Assembly (NCBI GenBank): GCA_039654915.1
Contig: CM077599.1
Location: 14,944,501-15,008,500, forward strand
DNA: 64,000 nucleotides
Reading direction: 5' to 3'
Origin: Aquilaria yunnanensis
Taxonomy: Eukaryota; Streptophyta; Magnoliopsida; Malvales; Thymelaeaceae
Each line of letters opens with the position of its first letter. Positions within the stretch are counted from its first letter, which is position 1. The translations under genes were made by a program, and so were the position numbers. The notes under the pieces are model-generated. The model ran no database searches. It was not told the DNA's origin and was given only the letters and a program-made list of their open reading frames with translations. Shown one piece after another: positions 34,693-45,593 of the stretch.

Positions 34693-35685
34693 ATGGAAGT
34701 GCTTGTTCCTAACACGGAATTCGATTTCAACACCGCCAGATCTCCGCCAGCGTACTCGAGCGCTCCTCCGTCTCCCACTAGGTTTCCCGGTTCTTTCTTC
34801 AGCAGCCCCAGCAGTCCCACTCGTATTTCCGAGCTTTACAGCCAGTTCGACGGGTTCTCACCCTTCAGTGATCGTCCCAACGGTCGACGGACCCATCCCA
34901 GTGATCCTAATTCACCTGGAAAAGGCGAGTTCGCCTTCGATTTTAGCGTGGATTCTGAGAGATCTTCTTTGTCGGCGGATGAGCTCTTCGATGGCGGCAA
35001 GATTCGGCCGTTAAAGCCGCCGACTCGGCTGCAGATCGACGAGCGGAGCAGCCCCAAGACCCCGCTTCTGTCTCCTAGATTGCCCAGATCTCCGATTTCT
35101 CAGGGTAAAAAGATTATAACCAACGTTTTCTCTCCAAAGAAGAAGAAAGATAGAGACCCGTTTGAGATAGAGGTGGAAAGAACAAGCATCAGAACAGGGG
35201 AAAACAGAGGCAGAGACAGGGTTCAAGATTCGTCAAAAAATTCGAGCCGCAGAGCAGCGAGGTCGTTGTCCCCCTTCAGGGTTCCACAGAATCTGTGGGA
35301 AGACGAGGAGAAGCAGCTCCAGAAGAAAACAACCCAGTCACCTTCGACTTCCAAAGATCCAGTTTCGGCTTCCAAGAGCTCTTCCAGGAGATGGAGGCTG
35401 AGAGATTTTCTTCTGTTCCGGAGTGCATCCGAGGGCCGCGCCGCAGATTATAAGAATCCGTTCAGGAAGCACTCCGGTCTGTTCAGGAAGTCGGAGGAAT
35501 CAAGAGGCGATAATTTGCGGTCTAAAGAGGGTTCGGGTTCGGGGTCGGTTCGTCGAAGGAGGACTTCGGCTCATGAGCTACACTATACGGCAAACAGAGC
35601 GGCGGCTGAGGATTTGAAGAAGAGAACTTTCTTGCCATACAAACAGGGGATTCTGGGAAGGTTGGCGTTTAACCCTCCAAGCTAG
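34693..35685 (+). CDS. DUF1645 family protein
   Basis: Single exon, 330 residues, no introns. Family marks: FAFDFSVDSERSSLSADELF at 82-101 with GKIRPLKPP just after, SSSRRWRLRDFLLFRSASEGR (about 234-254), and the C-terminal KKRTFLPYKQGILGRLAF (about 308-325). These match plant DUF1645 proteins (PF07816), an uncharacterised family; roles in growth and stress have been proposed for some members. The protein is Ser/Pro/Arg-rich and basic, with a KKKKDR run and several RSxSP motifs, and is mostly disordered. No signal peptide or membrane segment is seen. The start is the only Met upstream of the conserved region and follows a close TATA box. The frame is intact. Confidence 0.9.
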   Translation: MEVLVPNTEFDFNTARSPPAYSSAPPSPTRFPGSFFSSPSSPTRISELYSQFDGFSPFSDRPNGRRTHPSDPNSPGKGEFAFDFSVDSERSSLSADELFDGGKIRPLKPPTRLQIDERSSPKTPLLSPRLPRSPISQGKKIITNVFSPKKKKDRDPFEIEVERTSIRTGENRGRDRVQDSSKNSSRRAARSLSPFRVPQNLWEDEEKQLQKKTTQSPSTSKDPVSASKSSSRRWRLRDFLLFRSASEGRAADYKNPFRKHSGLFRKSEESRGDNLRSKEGSGSGSVRRRRTSAHELHYTANRAAAEDLKKRTFLPYKQGILGRLAFNPPS

Positions 35686-38600
35686 CAGTAATTATTTATT
35701 ATTATGAGGGGTTTTTTAATTCATTTTTTCTTCTTTTTGTTGTAGAGATAGTCTTTTATGGTTACTTTATTTATGTTCATTATAGTAATTTCATACAAGT
35801 TGTAAGTAAAGGAGATGTACATTTTTCTTTTATAGAAACCAAAGGTTCCAGCACATGTACAATTTATGTACCAAGAAAAAGGATATTTGCAATATGAAAA
35901 TTAATGTATGGAATTTCTTTCCAATTTATCACTTTTTTTTTTATGAAAGGTCATTCTTATTAACTATAGTATGTACAACATCTATTATAGAAACAAATAT
36001 CAACTATATGACTTGCACTTTTTTCGGTTCCCATGATATTGTAACGTGAATAATTAAGATAGGTTTGATATTCAAACCTACAGACTAAAAGAGATAGACA
36101 AAAAGCATAAACAAAAAAATGACCTGACACACTAATAAATCAATACTCTATTGGACTAACATAACAACATATGATTGGATTAACAAACCACCATCCAAGC
36201 GTAAAACATGGATAATGATTCAAACCGACAAAAATAAAAAAATAAGCCGTCACCCAATCCATTATTTGGAAACAACTCACTATCCTTGTCTTACTGCTTT
36301 TCACATTCTGCTTGATCTACTAACACTGAAATATATCACTTGGATTTATTTGCCGTAGAATTTCGGATGAATCAAATGATGCTTCTGCTAACGGTAATAA
36401 AAGTTTTGTGGAGAATGAGGAAGAGGAAACAGTGACAAAAGAAATGAGAGCGGTTATTGGGTGGAATAATAATGGTAAATCAACTGGCCATGTTTAGATT
36501 GAAATCCAAACCTGGCCAGAGGCAAAGAGAAAAGAAAAAAAAGTCGAAACAAAAGGAAGAGGGATAACAGTGCAACTGTAAGGTTCCAAAATAATATGAA
36601 TACATATCACTTCTCATTTAAAATGACTACTTAGTGATTAAGGGACTACTTATGAAATTATGAAAATACGTTGAGGATAACATATATTTGTAGGCTCTAC
36701 ACCCTTAGTTTCTTATTATTTATAGTTTTGTCAATCAATCGAAATTCAACAAATTCTTTTAACTCTTCATTAATCCCAAACCTCTGCAACTCTTCCTTTG
36801 TTTCCTTTACATCACCAACGATGATGAAATTCTAATGTGAGGAAGATTTAAGAAGCTCTGTTCATTTGTTAGCTTCAGTTTTGATCTTGTTGGCTCACTT
36901 TGATGACTCAACTGCAATTTTTTTTATTGCCTTGACACCTTAACCATGATGTCACCTAGCCATGTTAGCTTGATTTGTGAGTTCTCATGACATTTCAGTT
37001 AAGAGGATGCCATTCCAAAACATCAAGTCATAAACTAGTTTCGAAGTTGTAAACACCTTAGTATGAGTAGGTAATTGTGGACACTTCTGTATGTGGAAAC
37101 TAAAAACTATTCAAATGAAGGTCACCTTTAAGTTTAACTTTCACATATTGATATGTCAAATTGATCAAAGGAAAACAAATATTTGTCCTTGCTTTCTTTT
37201 TTGTGGATTATCAAAGTCATCAGACAATTCATAACCAATTCTCTGAAATTGTCCAATTTGCATGTGCAATGCCACTACAGAAGATTGATTCTTGTTTGTG
37301 TTTAGGAGATGTGGGGAGAAAGGTGGAGGATTGTTATATATGGTGGAAGAGCAATCCCCAATATTGTTCTACCATGTTGAAGAAAATGAAGACTTCATTT
37401 TTTGAAAAAACACCCATCTAGATACTTAATAACCCAGCCTTTTGTCAAGATTAAGATGGGACTTAATCTTTTTATTAGGCTCCAACTTTAGTGGAAACCA
37501 AGTGGAATTGGGAGGCAAAGAAGACAACTTTCAGTTAATTTCACATGTGGCATAAATGATAAAGATTACAATGGGTTGAGTTAAATCTTTAACCCTTGGG
37601 TCACTGACATTTGGTGAAAAGTTCACCTGTCTAGTGGGTACAAATTTTGATTTTGCCCCATGGATATACCCATCACACTCGTAATTTGCTACCCACAACA
37701 GTTGTCCACAAGCTTTGTTTGCACTTTGGTGTGGCGATGACTTAATTTTTACTTGTTAGAACAAGTAACTACAAATAAAATAAATATGTAACTTAATTGA
37801 TCAAAGTGAAAATTAACAAACAATATAATCCTTAACCCTAATATTTCTGACAATGCTATTTCTGTAGTCTCATCTAGTCATCATCTTCTTCTTCTTTAGG
37901 CTTAACTGAATACATCTGCACCTTTTGCCTTCCTTTGCACCTCCTTCCCAATCACTGGTGCTCATGTAGCAAATTTGCCAATATATCCCTCATTTTCACC
38001 ATCTTTGATTTCTCTCAAAATGCTTGAAGTGTCGTCCTCTCAAAGCTTTGCCAATTGGTGTGCCTACCTTATCACGCATCAAGTCCCAAGGGCCAATGAA
38101 GACATCTATTATAGGTGCATTGTCAACTTTATGGGTAATCCGTGGGTACTTGTGACTCGCAGATGACAAGCATCGGGTCAATTTTTCACCCGACAGGCCT
38201 TGACAGCCAAGCAGGCAGTGAAAGTATGCGGTTCATACCCAATTCGTCTAGTTGCCATTCTTAGTGGACAACCAAGAGGGAGAAAAGATTTTGGGGGTGA
38301 ATATAGGCAGTGTAGACATGGGTATGAAAAAAAGTTCACTTATACAAATTTGTTGTTATGTAAAATATTTTTTTATATTTATAAGAAATGTTGTCCTTGT
38401 AAATAGTTTTATTTCATTTAATAAGGAATGTTATTCTATTCATACAATTTTTTTTTTTGTAAAATGTTATTCATTTTATAAGAAATGTTGTTCCATTCAT
38501 ACAAATTTACCGTTTCTCAATATGATGTTCATTTCTTAATAAATATATTTTTCAAATAATGTTGTTTCATTTACAAAAAAATATTATTTTATATATACAA

Positions 38601-39049
38601 ATTTGATATTCTATAATATGTTTATTTCATAAGAAATACCATTCTAGAAATACTGTTCAGTATTACATCATTCAGTAATAAATATTATTTCTGAAAAAGG
38701 TTGCTCATTTTTTGAAAATGACATGCCATCGAGATCGAGGAAACGAGGCAGTGATGCATGCGAAAATGCAGGCGGATTTACTTGACCAATTGCATTGAAG
38801 ATTTGATTTAGCGTTGAAGAAGAGAGAAGTTGGTGCTTAGCTTCCAAGATTATATCCGTTACTAATTGAATGGTAGAAGTAGAACAGGCTAACAGCTGAC
38901 CATGCATTCCATGACTTTCTAGAACACTGCATATTTACGATTTTCACGGGGTAAATAACAGATATTGGCCCCAACTACATTGACATTTCTTCTTGTTGTT
39001 TTGGACCTTAAACCACGGGATTTTGCTTAACTATGTATTGCTACCTTCA
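35686..39049. other. Intergenic stretch without a recognised gene
   Basis: Short ORFs (37161-37421 plus, 37975-38166 plus, 38668-38907 minus) show no domain I recognise. The one at 38907-38668 (LNQIFNAIGQVNPPAF and neighbours) has protein-like composition and could be an exon fragment, but I cannot name it. An AT-rich tandem repeat is at 38330-38680. Confidence 0.5.
38330..38680. repeat. AT-rich degenerate tandem repeat
   Basis: Diverged copies of ATAAGAAATGTTGTTCCATT followed by CATACAAATTT recur about every 50-75 bp (near 38385, 38425, 38480, 38540, 38630). Confidence 0.6.
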
Positions 39050-39245
39050 TTCCATATATTTTTTTATACATTTCACTTTTTTTTTTAATTTAAGTTTGAT
39101 TTCAATTTATTCATATTATTATTTATTAATTTTTTAAAAAAATATATTTAGAAACTATACTTTTTATTTATCATTTATAAATATTTTTTTCTTATATATT
39201 AAAATGATGAAAATAAAAAATTTATAAATTAATGACTATGAATAA
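39050..39245. mobile_element. Decayed Stowaway-like MITE
   Basis: The interior matches the intact element at 39940-40162: ATATTTAGAAACTATAC against ATATTTAAAAACTACAT, ATTTATCATTTATAA in both, and TATATTAAAATG in both. Termini are worn (TACCTTCATTCCATATA at the left). Confidence 0.55.
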
Positions 39246-39249
39246 TGAA

Positions 39250-39935
39250 TGTTACAAAGTTTCATGCTTCAGGTTTTAGGTTGATTCAGGTCAAAAACTG
39301 ATTTTTTTGAACCCATAAATAATTGTCATTTTCTTGACCCAAACTTGAACTGAGATAGGTCTCTAATCTAAATAGACCATAACAAAAAAATATTGGATTA
39401 GGACTGGGTTGGGTCGAATCAACCCTATGCCCACAACCACTACCACTAGCTCTTCTCCTTCGACGCTCCCCTTTTGTTTTCTCCTCCTTCGTGACAAACG
39501 ATCTGAATAGTGAAGGCGCCATGGCCCGTGAAGTAGAAGTTGTCTTCTCCCACTCCATCTAGTTAGTAGTTGCATGTCTGGTGCCAATGGTGTGCTGTCA
39601 AGGCCAATTGATTGAATTGGTGGTGATTGGCTTGGTGAGGTAGGACAGGGCAGGGCTAGCTGGCTAGTGTCCGTCAAGACTAAAGACGGACGGATGGCAG
39701 GGCGATGAACAAGGGAGGGTGGGCCAATGGTGGGTTAGGCCAAGGCAAGGTCTCACAAATTTGGGTTGGTTGGGTCAATCCGAGTTGAACCCGAACCAAC
39801 TTAGTTTTTACTTATCTAAAATGGGTAAAGTTCGGGTCAACCAAAATCTCTTTTTTATGGACACTAACCTGACCTTAATCTGATGTTTTAGTTCAGGTTT
39901 TTGGGTTAGGGTAAATTATTTACACCCCTAAAGAA
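39250..39935. mobile_element. Truncated hAT-like non-autonomous element
   Basis: The right end reads TAAATTATTTACACCCCTA, a hAT-type TAGGGGTG terminus on the minus strand. Subterminal text is of the GGGTTGGGTCAA / TTGACCCAAACTTG kind, in both orientations, as in the element at 31136. No matching left end is visible next to the decayed MITE. An ORF across 39286-39677 is not convincing. Confidence 0.4.
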
Positions 39936-39939
39936 AGTA

Positions 39940-40162
39940 CTTCTTCCGTTCCAAAACTTTTGCTTCATTTGACTTTTTGTTGTCTTTTGACTTGAATTTA
40001 TTTATATTATTGTTTATTCGAAAAAATATATTTAAAAACTACATATATTGATTTATCATTTATATATAAATTTTTTTTATTTGTATATTAAAATGTTAAA
40101 AGTAAAAAATTTTAAATTAATTACAAAAAAAAAATTGAGCAAAAATTTTAGAAGTGAAGGAG
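39940..40162. mobile_element. Stowaway MITE, complete
   Basis: A 223 bp element between TA dinucleotides (39938-39939, 40163-40164). Ends are CTTCTTCCGTTCCAAAACTT at the left and, as reverse complement of the right, CTCCTTCACTTCTAAAATTT; both run on into TTTGCT(T)CA. Same family as 39050 and 12150. Confidence 0.8.
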
Positions 40163-40639
40163 TATAATCTAATTAACAATCTGTTGGTTGCACTTGGGAG
40201 ACGCAATCAAGTTTGAGCAGCAGTCGCTAGCCTTTACTTTTGGTGTCCTAATAAGTAGCAACTCCATTTTGTTTAATTGTGTAAACACAATCCATATATA
40301 CACAAAATGACTAGTATATATAGAGAGAACTAGAGTAAAACTTCATTGCACTAGCTAATTAACATATTATGGAGTACTATATTTGTTTACACTTACCTCA
40401 AAGCTGATACGGAAATGGAATAGTTGAAGGCATATATATGAGAACTAGAAAGTTCGCTTCTTTAATTTGAATGCCGTATATATATACATACGAGCAAGTA
40501 TTGCACGGCGATGGATGGGCCTGGTGTATTTTATGCATCATCCCTAAAAATTTAGAGTTATTATTTTGGCCCCCGCAAATATACAATATACTTTTAAATT
40601 TCCAATACTATCCAGACAAATGTTTGGATTGGTCGGATT
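40163..40639. other. Intergenic stretch
   Basis: No gene or clear repeat recognised. Several TATATATA runs occur (near 40312, 40433, 40477). Confidence 0.4.
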
Positions 40640-42400
40640 GGTTTGCGCGTGTTTCAGTCGAGGGAGTACTGTGGCTGAGTTTGAATCCTAGGACCCAATT
40701 CTCATCCCCCGTGGTTTTAGTTTTTTTGTTTTTTTAGTCTTTTTTCAGTTTTTTGTATCTTTTTCCAAGTTTTTTTTTCCTGCTTACGTTGCACCTCTTC
40801 ATTTTTTTCCCCCTGCACCTCTTCGTTTTCTCGTCTTTTTCCAGTCCTCCTTTTTTTTTTCTTCATTTTTTTACATTATTTCCAGTTATGTTTATTGTTT
40901 TGTTTCCGGTTGAATTTTTTATTTTTTAATTTATCTATATTTTCTTCTTAGTTCTATTATATTTTTTTATTATTTATATTATTCTTGCTTTTTAAAACTT
41001 ATCTATTTTTTCTTCATTTTTTGTTTCAAATTTTCCAACTAATAAAAGAATATATAACTAATGGATACTGACAAAAAATAATTAATTTCTCTAAAAAATA
41101 AACATATACTCATAAAACAACAAACAAATAATAATAAAATAATAAAAAATAAAATATTTTATTAAAATTGATAAAAGAACAAATAAAATTGATAAAAGGA
41201 GATATAAAATTAAGAAAAATAATAAACCTAATAAAAGAACAAATAAAATTGATAAAAGAATAGATAAATTTAATTAAAAAGATCAAATTGATAAAAAAAA
41301 TAAAACTGATAAAAGAATAGATAAAACTAATAAAAGAACATATAAAAGAATAAATAGTTTGTTAAAATTGAAAAAAAGAACATATAAAATTGAATAAAGA
41401 ACACAAAAAAAGGGAAAAAACAAATAAAACTGATAAAATAACAAACAAGAACAGATAAAAAATGGATAAAATTGATTAAAAAATAAAATTAATAAAATAA
41501 TAAATGAAAATTGATTAAAAAAATATAAATTTAATAAAAGAACAAATGAAATTTTGAAAAGAATAAATAAAATTGATAGAAAGAAATAAACAATAATTGA
41601 TAAAAGAACAGATAAAAATTAGTTGTTTTTAGAAATATCTATTTGTTCTTTTGGACGAACTATATGTCTTTTTACTAGTAACAATTTGTTCCTTTGGTTT
41701 AACTAGTTTTATTTTTTTTTTTGTATTGTTTGTTCTTTAACAATTTTTTTCTTTTATGAATATTATTTATTATTTTGGCTCAATTTATTGTTCTTTATAA
41801 GTTCTTCATTTTTTAGATAAATTATTTATTTTTATGTTCTTTTGTTATTATTTGTTTCTTTTTTATGAGCAACTGTTAATTTTTCTAAAGAAATTAATTG
41901 TTCTTTCATCCGTATTTGTTTATTCTTTTGGAAAAATTGTTTGTTCTTTTATAAGTAATTTTTTTTATTTTAGATCAATTGATTGTTTGTTATTTTGTTA
42001 GTTAAAAAGTTTAAAACAAAAATATTAATAAAAATATAAAAAAATTAAAAAGACAAGAATAATGTAAAAAATAGAGAATGAAAATAACAAAGAAGAAAAG
42101 GTAGATAAATTTTAAAAAATAAAGAATAAACCTGGAAACAGAACAAAGGATTGAAAAGAAAAATAAAAAAAGGAATAAGGGAAAACGTTAAAGAAGAAGA
42201 AACGAAAAAAGAAAAAAATAAAAATAATACGAAAACTGGTAGGGGTGGGAACGAAGCAAAAATAATCAAAGAAACTAAATTCGAAAAAAATTGGGAGGGT
42301 GATGGACGGTTGGTGTCTCTGGTGTGACAGGGACACATGGTGTCTCTAGTGTGACGGGGACACGAAGAAAAAAATTTCCCTCTCGGTTAGGCTGGTAACT
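40640..42400. repeat. Large imperfect inverted repeat (foldback structure)
   Basis: Left half: T-rich 40730-41035, then A-rich 41040-41630. Right half: T-rich 41630-42000, then A-rich 42000-42250, the mirror order. Stretches pair. TTTCCGGTTGAATTTTTTAT at about 40909 pairs with a diverged copy near 42130. The AATTAATTTCTCTAAAAAAT and CTCATAAAACAACAAACAAA region (41080-41135) pairs with the complementary region near 41860-41910. Imperfect short repeats of AAATAAAATTGATAAAAGAAC fill the loop side. The exact ends are not clear. It may be a foldback transposon or a Mutator-type element with long arms; no transposase is present. Confidence 0.6.
42312..42363. repeat. 27 bp direct repeat, two copies
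   Basis: GGTGTCTCT(G/A)GTGTGAC(A/G)GGG plus ACAC occurs twice in tandem. Each copy is itself a small inverted repeat (GTGTC...GACAC). It sits at the right edge of the foldback. Confidence 0.85.
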
Positions 42401-44060
42401 TCAGAACCCCTGCCCCCCCCCCCCCCAGAAACTTCTCTAAGTGCTTTTCCACTCCGACTAAGATCGAGATTCATGCACGACGTGTGTGTCTATATGTATA
42501 TAACACTTTGTCCTGGCACATATGTACATCTGCCCATGCCTGTCAAAATCGGATTTCTATCTAAAGTTATTTTACTTTTTTTTTATAGTTGTAAAATCAT
42601 AAAATCATAAAATTTTATAAAAGAAAATTTAAAAAATAAAATAAAAAATATAATCATTTAAATTATCTCAGAAAATTCATATTATATAATTTTTTCACTT
42701 ATTAATATTTTAATTCCATAAAAAAATATCATGATAAGAACACATAATAAAAAAAAACAAGTTTTCAAATTCACAATTCATAAATAAAAAGTTAAAAATA
42801 TTTGAATTATTTAATAAAACACATGGAACATTATCACGAATGACAATATCAATATTATCATATGCTAAATTCATAACTTTGTCTTCTTCTTTTATGGTTT
42901 TATCATTTAATATGTTAAACACATTTATGTAAATAATTGTATCATCATTAGTGTTTTCTTCATCAACATCCACATTTACATAAAATTGATAATCAAGATT
43001 ATTAAAATCATAGTGAATGAGAGTAGGAAAAAATTAAGAGTTGATTTTTTTTTGTTATCTTTAATTTTTTTTATTTTAACTCTAAATGAGTTGAGTTTGA
43101 TTGTATAAAGACTGAATTGAGTAATAAATTACTAATATATTTTTTGCTTACTATCATTTTTAGTCCAATTTCAATGAATTTGATATAATAATATAGAAAC
43201 ATAAAGTCATAAAATTTTTAAATTTTTAAAACTAAAGTCGGGATTCTACCTGTTTTTATCTACATATAAGTTTCTAGTAAGACTTGAAATGTTCTTTATT
43301 TCTAGAGTCATAGCTTGAAACGGAAATTTTCAAGACTTAAGTCCAAATTTTAATAACCGTGCACCTATCCACACAAATCTAAGCCTACACACACACACAC
43401 ATATGCATATAAGTGTGTGTGTGTGTGTGTAATACTTATGTATGGATTAATATATAATTATATACCGCCGGTTGTTTTCCTTTTTTATTTTCTAAAATCA
43501 CATCCATTATACTAAACCTTTCTTCTATCTATGCATTATATGTGTAACTGTTCAAATTAAAACAATCACCCCATCATGAAAATTAAGCTTATCTAAAGGT
43601 AAAGTTATAATAGAAAGAAATTAACTTTTTTTTTTGTTGAAATGATCACAATCTGATGGAGAATATCTTTTCGATTTTGTTAAATAAATTGTGTATGAAT
43701 TCTGTAACATCTGAGACTCTGAAATATGGTGAATCGCTTAATTATGGAGGCACATTAATTATAGTGGAGACATAGAAGGAAAATTAATTACACAAAAAAA
43801 TATTGAAAAAATTAATGATTTGTAGAAGAACAAGTCAAAACTGATACACTTAAATCGTCGAGAACTCTTATTATAACATATATAGAGTGTCTCTTCACAA
43901 CTAAGCACCTATATATTATTACATAATTATTGCTCGCTGATCAATAAGCAATATATATATATTGCCTCTACATCCGAGCTGGTCTTCTATTTAAATGGCC
44001 CCAAAAAAATAAAAATAAAATAAAAGAAAGACCATCTCGATCGATCTATATATGTATTAA
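42401..44060. other. AT-rich intergenic stretch
   Basis: Contains a C run at 42413-42426, the CA/TG hairpin at 43387-43430, and a minus-strand ORF (42973-42710) of low-complexity Asn/Ile/Asp-rich sequence that I do not regard as a gene. The last part is the 3' flank of the charged-protein gene. Confidence 0.5.
43387..43430. repeat. Microsatellite hairpin (CA)n...(TG)n
   Basis: A CA run at 43387-43400 is followed by ATATGCATATAAG and a TG run at 43413-43430. The two runs are complementary, so the strand could fold back on itself around an ATATGCATAT palindrome. Confidence 0.9.
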
Positions 44061-44861
44061 TTATACCTTGCGGTGCTTGTTCTTGTTCTTGGCTTCCTCA
44101 TCACCAGCCTCCTTGGGGGGTTGCTCCTCACCATCGGGATGCTTCTTCTGTGATTTCTCACCAATCCAGTCGATGTTCTTCATCCTCTTCACCTCCTTCT
44201 TCTCTTCCTTTTCCTTCTTCTTCTCCTCCTTCTCCTCCTTCTTTTCTCCCTTCTCTTCATCACCGTGCTCCTCCTTGTGCTTCTCTCCCCCCTTTTCTTC
44301 CTTGTGGTGCTTCTCATCACCATGCTCCTCCTTGTGCTTCTCTCCTCCCTTTTCTTCCTTGTGGTGCTTCTCATCGTGCTCCTCCTTATGCTTCTCTCCT
44401 CCCTTTTCTTCCTTGTGGTGCCTCTCCTTGTCTTCCTTCTCCAGCTTCTTCTCCTCAACTTGATCATCCTTTTCCACCTCGGCTTCCTTCTCTTCTTCCT
44501 GGTCTTCTTTCTTCTTTTCTTTCGCCTTCTCCTCTTTCGCTTCCTCCTTCTTCACCTTCTTCTCCTCTTCCTGATCATCCTTTTCCACTTGCGCTTCCTT
44601 CTCTTCTTCCTGGTCTTCTTTCTTATTGTGCTCTTCCTTGTGCTTCTCTTCTTCCGGCGCTTCGTCCTTGTGATGTCTCTCCTTCTGTCCCGCCGGATTC
44701 CCGCTGCCTGCTGCCTTCTCCATTTCTTTCACCGCCCTCTTCACCTCATCCTGATCTTCCTGTTCCACCTCCGCTTCTTCTTTCAAGTCCTCTACCGCCA
44801 TCGCTGCAAAGCAGCAGAGGATCGCTACTCCCAGTACAATTATTAAAGTTCTTGCCTTCAT
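44061..44861 (-). CDS. Secreted, highly charged Glu/Lys/His repeat protein, unrecognised
   Basis: 266 residues. Residues 1 to about 22 form a good signal peptide (KAR, then a hydrophobic LIIVLGVAILCCFAAMA). The rest is extremely rich in Glu and Lys with His, Asp and Gln, and should be disordered or helical with high net charge. Repeats: an 18-19 residue unit (EKHHKEEKGGEKHKEEHGD) at 146-163, 164-182 and 183-201, with a diverged copy at 61-78; and a ~26 residue unit (KEDQEEEKEAQVEKDDQEEE start) at 81-106 and 119-144. Near the C-terminus is the only order-prone segment, MKNIDWIGEK. Codons are not simple repeats, so selection on protein is plausible. I recognise no family. The His pairs could bind metal, which is a guess. 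Confidence 0.7.
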   Translation of the reverse strand: MKARTLIIVLGVAILCCFAAMAVEDLKEEAEVEQEDQDEVKRAVKEMEKAAGSGNPAGQKERHHKDEAPEEEKHKEEHNKKEDQEEEKEAQVEKDDQEEEKKVKKEEAKEEKAKEKKKEDQEEEKEAEVEKDDQVEEKKLEKEDKERHHKEEKGGEKHKEEHDEKHHKEEKGGEKHKEEHGDEKHHKEEKGGEKHKEEHGDEEKGEKKEEKEEKKKEKEEKKEVKRMKNIDWIGEKSQKKHPDGEEQPPKEAGDEEAKNKNKHRKV

Positions 44862-44964
44862 ATTGATTGTCTTTGTTTCTATTGATCACCACAACTCTTT
44901 TCTTTTTATTTTAGAGGAAACTACCAGCGCTGCTGCTTGATGAACAAGGCATGAAACGTAATCA

Positions 44965-44972
44965 ATATATAG
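44965..44972 (-). promoter_or_regulatory. TATA box of the charged-protein gene
   Basis: The minus strand reads GCCTATATATTGATT about 105 bp before the ATG at 44861, a normal plant spacing. Confidence 0.6.
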
Positions 44973-45593
44973 GCTTTTGGTTGCTTTAAAATAGAATAGC
45001 TGTTTCCGCGAAGTTATAAAGTTTCGTGGTTCTGATTTCCTTTTTGACCGCACAAGCTTAGTCCCATGCAACCAACTCAAAGCTATTTTACTAAATTGTT
45101 GATACATATATATAGAGAGAGGGAGAAAAGTACGACCGAGTTTAAATTCGTGGCTTTTACAAATAATCACATAAATATTGTAACATGTTATAAGAAATAA
45201 TTGCTTATCAACAAATATGTAAGTGGGAAGGTCCAATATTGTGCATGGCAATTGTGATTAATAAAAGGAGATTATTTTAACTAACTTGTAATGATACCTA
45301 TTTTCGATGCATCAAATTAATAGAGAAAAATTTCATTTCAATATAATTTAAGGAAGACTAAGACTTAGCTTTTTTTTTTTTTTTCATTGTTCTTTGAAAA
45401 AATAATGTATATTTAGGGTTGAAAGTTTTGGGTTGTAGGGTCGAGTTTGGATTGAAACTCGATTTTTACAAACTATTGATAACCTGAGAAACTTGAACAT
45501 GAACTGACCTTAATTTGACCTAAACCTACACTGGCACTAACCCAATTTAAATTGGGTTTGGGTCGGTTTTGTTAGGTTGGACGGACTTTAATA
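44973..45593. other. Intergenic stretch upstream of the charged-protein gene
   Basis: The first part is likely promoter of the minus-strand gene. From about 45414 the text becomes GGGTTGGGTCG-like with CCCAATTTAAATTGGG palindromic stretches, the style of the hAT-like elements at 31136 and 39250. Its other half may be near 48300-48715, beyond the Mutator-like insertion. Confidence 0.4.

Noticed and set aside
36360..36500. Possible exon after TTGCCGTAG encoding an acidic Ser/Asn/Glu-rich stretch
   Set aside because: One acceptor-like site and about 45 open codons are not enough. No other exon or start was found nearby.
38668..38907. Minus-strand 79-codon ORF that looks protein-like
   Set aside because: I could not match it to a family, and it has no promoter, intron or neighbour evidence. 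It is noted only as a possible exon fragment.
42045..42338. Minus-strand Phe/Ser-rich ORFs resembling membrane proteins
   Set aside because: They come from the low-complexity A-rich arm of the foldback. Hydrophobic text is an effect of poly-T codons.
44068..44866. Plus-strand and other-frame ORFs of 130-240 codons rich in Ser/Pro/Leu/Cys
   Set aside because: They mirror the Glu/Lys/His repeat gene on the minus strand. The minus frame has a signal peptide and TATA box, the others do not.
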